A DNA stretch of 58,744 bases from an uncultured Pelagibacteraceae bacterium (GTDB lineage Bacteria > Pseudomonadota > Alphaproteobacteria > Pelagibacterales > Pelagibacteraceae): contig CABYBM010000003.1 in NCBI GenBank assembly GCA_902517175.1, forward strand, positions 1-58,744, read 5' to 3'. The notes beneath the pieces were generated by a model, which was given only the letters and a program-made list of their open reading frames with translations, did no database searches and had not been told where the DNA came from. Made by a program: the position numbers and the translations under genes. Below, in pieces: positions 53,571 to 58,744 of this stretch (positions are counted from its first letter, which is position 1; every line of letters starts with the position of its first letter).

Positions 53571-55031
53571 ATGAATTCTATAGTGATTGGATCTGGATTT
53601 GGAGGAATTGCTGCAGCTTTGCGCCTAAAGGCAAAAGGGCATCAAGTTAAATTAATTGAAAAACATCCTGATCTTGGTGGTAGAGCTAGAGTGTTTAAGA
53701 AAAATGGTTTTATATTTGATGGTGGCCCAACTGTAATTACTGCACCCCACTTAATTAATGAGTTGTTTGAATTATTTAAAAAGGATCCAAAAAACTACAT
53801 TGAGTTATCTCCTCTTAAAATTTGGTACCAATTTATTTTTGAGGATAAATCTAAATTTAATTATTCTGGTGATGAACCTAATATGGTTAAACAAATAGAA
53901 GATATAAGCAAAGATGATGTTGAAGGATATCAAAAATTAGTAAGTTTTACCAAAAAGATTTTTGATAAAGGGTTTACAGAGTTAGCAGATGTTCCTTTTG
54001 ATAAACCTTTTGTAATGATGCAACAACTTCCAGCGCTACTTAAACTTAAAAGCTATAAATCAGTTTACTCATTAGTATCTTCATTTATAAAAAATGAAAA
54101 ATTAAGAAGAATGCTCAGTATGCATCCACTATTGGTAGGAGGTAATCCATTCACCACTACTTCAATTTATGGACTAATACTTTACTTAGAGAAAAAATGG
54201 GGAATCCATTATTCTATGGGGGGCACAGGAAATATTATTAAAGGTCTAGAAAAACTTATGCTTGAAGAGGGAATTGATATAATCAAAAATAGTGAAGTTA
54301 CTGAGATCATTTCAAAAAGTAATAAAATTACCGGTATTAAATTAAATAACCAAGAAATCATTGAGGCTGAAAACGTTGTTTGTAATGCAGATCCACCAGC
54401 TTTTTACGAAAAAATGTTAAAAAAAAATGGTCAAGGCTCTTTTATTTTTAATTGGAAAAAGAAAAGAATGGAATATTCAATGGGTCTTTTCGTTTACTAT
54501 TTTGGAACCAAAAAAATTTATCCAAATGTTGAGCATCATACAATTAAGTTTGGAAATAAATACAAAGAACATTTAGAAGATATTTTTAATAATAAGAAAT
54601 TAAATAACGATATTAGCTATTATCTCCACAGACCCTCGGCGACTGACAAATCTATGGCACCGGAGGGAAATGACTGTTTTTATGTTCTAGTCCCAGTTCC
54701 AAATAATCAATCTAGAATTGATTGGCGAACTGAAGGTGAAAACATGAAAAATTTAGTAATTGATAAAATGGAAAAAGATTTAATGCCAAATCTTAGAGAA
54801 AATATTGTGGCTGATTTTTATTTAACCCCAGATTATTTTGAAAAAGAGTTAAACACAAAATTTGGATCTGGATTTTCAATTCAGCCTAAATTCACTCAAT
54901 CTGCATATTTTAGATTTCATAATAAATCTGAAATTTATGACGGACTTTATTTTGTTGGAGCTGGAACTCACCCTGGAGCTGGGGTACCCGGAGTGTTATC
55001 CTCAGCAAAAGTCTTGGATAAACTGCTTTAA
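53571..55031 (+). CDS. crtI: Phytoene desaturase
   Basis: VIGSGFGGIAAALRLKAKGHQVKLIEKHPDLGGRARVF, FDGGPTVIT, GLYFVGAGTHPGAGVPGVLSSAKV. Confidence 0.97.
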   Translation: MNSIVIGSGFGGIAAALRLKAKGHQVKLIEKHPDLGGRARVFKKNGFIFDGGPTVITAPHLINELFELFKKDPKNYIELSPLKIWYQFIFEDKSKFNYSGDEPNMVKQIEDISKDDVEGYQKLVSFTKKIFDKGFTELADVPFDKPFVMMQQLPALLKLKSYKSVYSLVSSFIKNEKLRRMLSMHPLLVGGNPFTTTSIYGLILYLEKKWGIHYSMGGTGNIIKGLEKLMLEEGIDIIKNSEVTEIISKSNKITGIKLNNQEIIEAENVVCNADPPAFYEKMLKKNGQGSFIFNWKKKRMEYSMGLFVYYFGTKKIYPNVEHHTIKFGNKYKEHLEDIFNNKKLNNDISYYLHRPSATDKSMAPEGNDCFYVLVPVPNNQSRIDWRTEGENMKNLVIDKMEKDLMPNLRENIVADFYLTPDYFEKELNTKFGSGFSIQPKFTQSAYFRFHNKSEIYDGLYFVGAGTHPGAGVPGVLSSAKVLDKLL

Positions 55032-55882
55032 TGTCTGCTAAAAATTATCTAGCAACATATGCAAAATCTTTTAACTGGGCTGGTTTTTTTTTACCAAAAG
55101 ATACTTATAAAAAGTGTTCAGCCCTTTACGATTTTTGTAGAGTAGCTGATAATATTGCAGATGATGAAAACACTATTACAGTCAAAAAAGAGAAATTTAA
55201 AAAATTTAAAGATAATTTTGAAAATAAAAATTTCGACGATCCAATAATTAAAAATATTTGGGATCTGATTTCTGAATATAATATTTCAATTACAATTATT
55301 CATGATTTATTTGACGGTATCAATTCTGATATCAAAGAACAGGTAAAGTTAACTACAGAAAAAGAGTTACTAATTTATTCTTATCGAGTAGCAGGTACTG
55401 TAGGACTAATGATGGCAAAAATACTAAAAGTAAATAAAAAAAATTCTTTAAAATCTGCAATTGATCTTGGTATCGCTATGCAACTAACAAATATTTCAAG
55501 AGATGTAATTGAAGATTTTAATAATAACAGGGTCTACATTGATCAAAATTTTGAAAATATAAAATCTACAATTGAATTATCAGAAAAATTTTATGAAAAT
55601 TCTTTTTACTCAATTAAAGAAATACCCTTAACTTTTAGACTTTCTATTTTAGTTGCAAGAAGAGTTTATAGAAAAATTGGTTATAAAATTTTAAACAAAA
55701 AAAACTTTGAAAATTATAAAAAATCAGGCAAAATTTATGTCAATAATTTAGAAAAAATAATTGAAACATTACTTTCAATAATTGATTTACTTAAACTTGT
55801 ATTAACCAATAATAATGATGATAATATTGATCATGACCATTATTTAATTAATGAAGAAATAAATTTAAATGAGAGAATTTGA
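55031..55882 (+). CDS. crtB: Phytoene synthase
   Basis: ALYDFCRVADNIADD, AMQLTNISRDVIEDFNNNRVYI. Confidence 0.95.
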   Translation: MSAKNYLATYAKSFNWAGFFLPKDTYKKCSALYDFCRVADNIADDENTITVKKEKFKKFKDNFENKNFDDPIIKNIWDLISEYNISITIIHDLFDGINSDIKEQVKLTTEKELLIYSYRVAGTVGLMMAKILKVNKKNSLKSAIDLGIAMQLTNISRDVIEDFNNNRVYIDQNFENIKSTIELSEKFYENSFYSIKEIPLTFRLSILVARRVYRKIGYKILNKKNFENYKKSGKIYVNNLEKIIETLLSIIDLLKLVLTNNNDDNIDHDHYLINEEINLNERI

Positions 55883-56933
55883 CTATATAATTATTGGTGG
55901 AGGTTGTGCGGGTCTTTCATTAGCATATGAGCTAGAAATTAATAATAAATTAAAAAATAAAACTTTAGCAATCATTGAACCAAGAGATGATTATAAAAGA
56001 GATAAAACCTGGTCTTTTTGGAAGGTTTTTCCACATAACTTTGATGATTGTGTAAAAAAAAGTTGGAATAATTTTTCAATAAATACAACATATGAAACAA
56101 AATATGTAGATTGCCAATCTACCCCGTATCAGACGATTGATAGTGGTATATTTTATGAAAAAATACTTTCAAAACTTAAATTAAATGAAAACATTTATTT
56201 TTTTAAAAGTGTTGATCAAATAGATAAATCAAATTCAATTGTATTTAATAGTGTGCCTAATTTTGAAAATAAAAAAAGCGAGTTGTGGCAACATTTTTGT
56301 GGTGTGGAGATAGAAACTCGAAAAGATTTTTTTGATGAAGAAATATTTAATTTAATGGATTTTAAATGTGATCAAAGAAATAGAGTGCATTTTTTTTACA
56401 CACTACCCTTTACAAAAAAGACAGCACTTGTTGAAACTACTTGGATATCAGAGCTCAATAACAGTTCACTAAATGATTATGATGAACAAATTGATGACTA
56501 CCTATGTAATCATTTAAACTTAAGACAATGTAAAATACATTTTAGAGAACAAGGAGCCATTCCTCTTTTTAGACAAAAAAATGTTAATAAATCAAATGAA
56601 ATTAACATAGGATCAGCAGGAGGCATGACTAGATTAAGTACCGGTTATACTTTCCTAAATATTCAAGAGCAAAGCAGATATATAAGAAAAAACATAGAAA
56701 ATATAAAAAAAGTAAATCTATTTAAAATAAATTCAAAATATGATTTTTTAGATAAAATATTATTAAGGGTTCTTAAAAATAATCCTAACGAAATGGGTAA
56801 TATTTTTTTCAAAGTTTTTAGTTCAAAATCTGAGACAGCCATTAATTTTTTATCAAATAAAAGCAGTTTTTTTGAAGATTTAGAAATTATTCTTAAAATG
56901 CCTAAGTGGAAATTTTTCAAAGAATTGATTTAA
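55869..56933 (+). CDS. crtY: Lycopene beta-cyclase
   Basis: DYIIIGGGCAGLSLAYEL, DKTWSFW, YTLPFTKKTALVETTW, GGMTRLSTGYTF. Confidence 0.94.
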   Translation: MREFDYIIIGGGCAGLSLAYELEINNKLKNKTLAIIEPRDDYKRDKTWSFWKVFPHNFDDCVKKSWNNFSINTTYETKYVDCQSTPYQTIDSGIFYEKILSKLKLNENIYFFKSVDQIDKSNSIVFNSVPNFENKKSELWQHFCGVEIETRKDFFDEEIFNLMDFKCDQRNRVHFFYTLPFTKKTALVETTWISELNNSSLNDYDEQIDDYLCNHLNLRQCKIHFREQGAIPLFRQKNVNKSNEINIGSAGGMTRLSTGYTFLNIQEQSRYIRKNIENIKKVNLFKINSKYDFLDKILLRVLKNNPNEMGNIFFKVFSSKSETAINFLSNKSSFFEDLEIILKMPKWKFFKELI

Positions 56934-56934
56934 T

Positions 56935-57870
56935 ATGAGTAATAAAATAAAAAAAATAAATCTAAATCATTCTTTTATTTTTTTTTTATTTTGTAATATA
57001 TTTTCAATAATAATTTTTAAATTTAGTAATTTAAATATATCGTCCTTAGCATGTTTACTACTTATATTGATAATAGGTGTTTCGCATGGTGCACTGGACC
57101 ATTTAAAAGGTAAAAAACTTCTCACAATTTTAAATATTAAAAAATCTTATATTTTTTATTTATTTTACATATTAATAGCTATCTCGGTGATATTGATATG
57201 GACTGTTTTGCCAGCTATTACCTTAATAATTTTTTTGGTAGTTGCGTCGTTTCATTTTGGTAAAGAAGATACACAATTTTTAATAAATAAAAGTTCAAAT
57301 TTAATTCCAATACTTTATTTTTTGAGAGGCTTATTGGTTATTATTACTCCTTTATACTTCAATTTCGATGAGACGGTGTATATATTTAAAATGTTGCTGA
57401 TTGATAATGAGCAATTTTACTCAAGTTTAAGCTTTATTGAAAACTATAAAATTATTGAAATAGCTATTGGTTTAAGTGCACTATCGAGTATTATTTTATT
57501 TTTAACCGAGTTTAACTTTAAAAAATTTGCGATTTTATTAGATTTTTTCTCAATTATAATTTTAAACTATTACCTATCTCCATTAGTTGCATTCACAATT
57601 TACTTTTGTTTTTTACATTCTATTAGGCACACAATTTCACTTTCTGTTGAAATGGATAACACAAACCTAAAAAATGGTTTTCAGTTATTTGTTAAAAAAG
57701 CTTTTCCATTAACTGTTTTGACTGCTATTTTCTGTTTAGTGGGTCTTTATTTCCTAAATAATGTCTATGAATTAGATAGTGCGATATTAAAAATAACTTT
57801 TATAGGTTTGGCGTCTTTGACCTTTCCACATATATTGCTGGAATATTTTTTAGAAAAAAATGAAAAATAA
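56935..57870 (+). CDS. blh: Beta-carotene 15,15'-dioxygenase, Brp/Blh family
   Basis: Multi-TM with GVSHGALDH, ASFHFGKEDTQ, HSIRHTISL histidine motifs. Confidence 0.92.
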   Translation: MSNKIKKINLNHSFIFFLFCNIFSIIIFKFSNLNISSLACLLLILIIGVSHGALDHLKGKKLLTILNIKKSYIFYLFYILIAISVILIWTVLPAITLIIFLVVASFHFGKEDTQFLINKSSNLIPILYFLRGLLVIITPLYFNFDETVYIFKMLLIDNEQFYSSLSFIENYKIIEIAIGLSALSSIILFLTEFNFKKFAILLDFFSIIILNYYLSPLVAFTIYFCFLHSIRHTISLSVEMDNTNLKNGFQLFVKKAFPLTVLTAIFCLVGLYFLNNVYELDSAILKITFIGLASLTFPHILLEYFLEKNEK

Positions 57871-58744
57871 AGAATTAAACATACTATTATCTGCACCACG
57901 TGGGTTTTGTGCAGGTGTTGAAAGAGCAATTGAAATTGTTGAAAAATCAATTCAAAAATTTGGCGCTCCAGTTTACGTTCGTCATGAAATAGTTCACAAC
58001 AAGCACGTAGTTGATAATTTAAAGAGTAAAGGAGCCATATTTGTAGAAGAGCTTGAAGAAATTAAGGATAAAACTAGACCTGTTATTTTTTCTGCTCATG
58101 GTGTGCCCAAAAAAATACCAGAAGATGCAAAAAACTATAAGATGACTTATGTTGATGCAACATGTCCTTTGGTTTCAAAAGTACATAGAGAAGCAGAAAA
58201 TCTGAATAAAGCTGGATATCACATTATTTTAATTGGACACGAAAACCATCCAGAAGTTGTTGGAACTATGGGACAACTCCCAGATGGTGCAGTAAAACTA
58301 ATTCAGAATGAGTATGAGGCTAAAAATTATCACACTGAAAAATTTGATAAAATTGCGTATATAACTCAAACAACATTATCAGTAGACGACACCAAAGAGA
58401 TAATAAAAATCTTAAAAAATAAATATCCATCAATAAAAGAACCAATGAAGGAAGATATTTGTTATGCCACTACAAATAGGCAGGCTGCTGTTAAGAATAT
58501 TGCGAAACAATGTGAAATGTTTTTTGTGATTGGAAGTAGAAATTCCTCAAACTCTGTAAGATTAGTTGAAGTTGCAAAAAAATCAGGATGTAAGAATGCT
58601 CACTTAATTCATTCCGAAAGTGAAATTCCATATGATGAAATAGAAAAGTTTAATACTATAGGTATATCATCAGGTGCGTCTGCTCCAGAAATTTTAGTTG
58701 AGAATTTCATAAATGCACTAAAAAATAAATTCACTATAAGTATA
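57860..58744 (+). CDS. ispH: 4-hydroxy-3-methylbut-2-enyl diphosphate reductase, truncated at the right window edge
   Basis: Own translation from the ATG at 57860: MKNKELNILLSAPRGFCAGVERAIEIVEKSIQKFGAPVYVRHEIVHNKHVV...FSAHGVP...DATCPLVSKVH; open to the window end. Confidence 0.96.
   Translation, partial: MKNKELNILLSAPRGFCAGVERAIEIVEKSIQKFGAPVYVRHEIVHNKHVVDNLKSKGAIFVEELEEIKDKTRPVIFSAHGVPKKIPEDAKNYKMTYVDATCPLVSKVHREAENLNKAGYHIILIGHENHPEVVGTMGQLPDGAVKLIQNEYEAKNYHTEKFDKIAYITQTTLSVDDTKEIIKILKNKYPSIKEPMKEDICYATTNRQAAVKNIAKQCEMFFVIGSRNSSNSVRLVEVAKKSGCKNAHLIHSESEIPYDEIEKFNTIGISSGASAPEILVENFINALKNKFTISI

Overview
AT-rich window with very compact gene packing. Gene content and order suggest a streamlined marine alphaproteobacterium of the SAR11/Pelagibacterales type; this placement is inferred, not computed. 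Main blocks from left to right: a truncated GAF/PP2C (SpoIIE-type) phosphatase; prepilin peptidase; a type IV pilus minor-pilin cluster (pilY1, a small secreted unknown, pilX/W/V, a FimT-like pilin, pilT); an ELM1-like protein with a 2OG-Fe(II) oxygenase; trxB; aspartate-family aminotransferase; uvrB; a folM-like SDR, a dienelactone hydrolase and folB; uvrC; pgsA; ilvE; a MarR/OmpR/histidine kinase cassette (petP/petR-like); ubiK and lgt; midA; pgeF; prs-rplY-pth-ychF; petABC; trmL-hemF-greA; cca, tRNA-Gln(UUG) and ispE; a TPR protein; UDG-rnhB-ccrM; an FAD monooxygenase; mutY; DUF721; dsbA-like; smc; F1Fo ATP synthase Fo genes; and a retinal cluster crtI-crtB-crtY-blh running into ispH. Strongest items for follow-up: (1) an 859-aa SMC with intact ATPase head motifs but no recognisable hinge; (2) two GANTC sites inside the putative core promoter of the GANTC methyltransferase ccrM; (3) a PilY1 whose vWA domain appears split by a ~360-aa propeller-like insertion; (4) a CCA-adding enzyme start codon 3 nt after the encoded CCA end of tRNA-Gln; (5) all seven convergent gene junctions abut or overlap. 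No CRISPR array, transposase, integrase or phage gene was seen.
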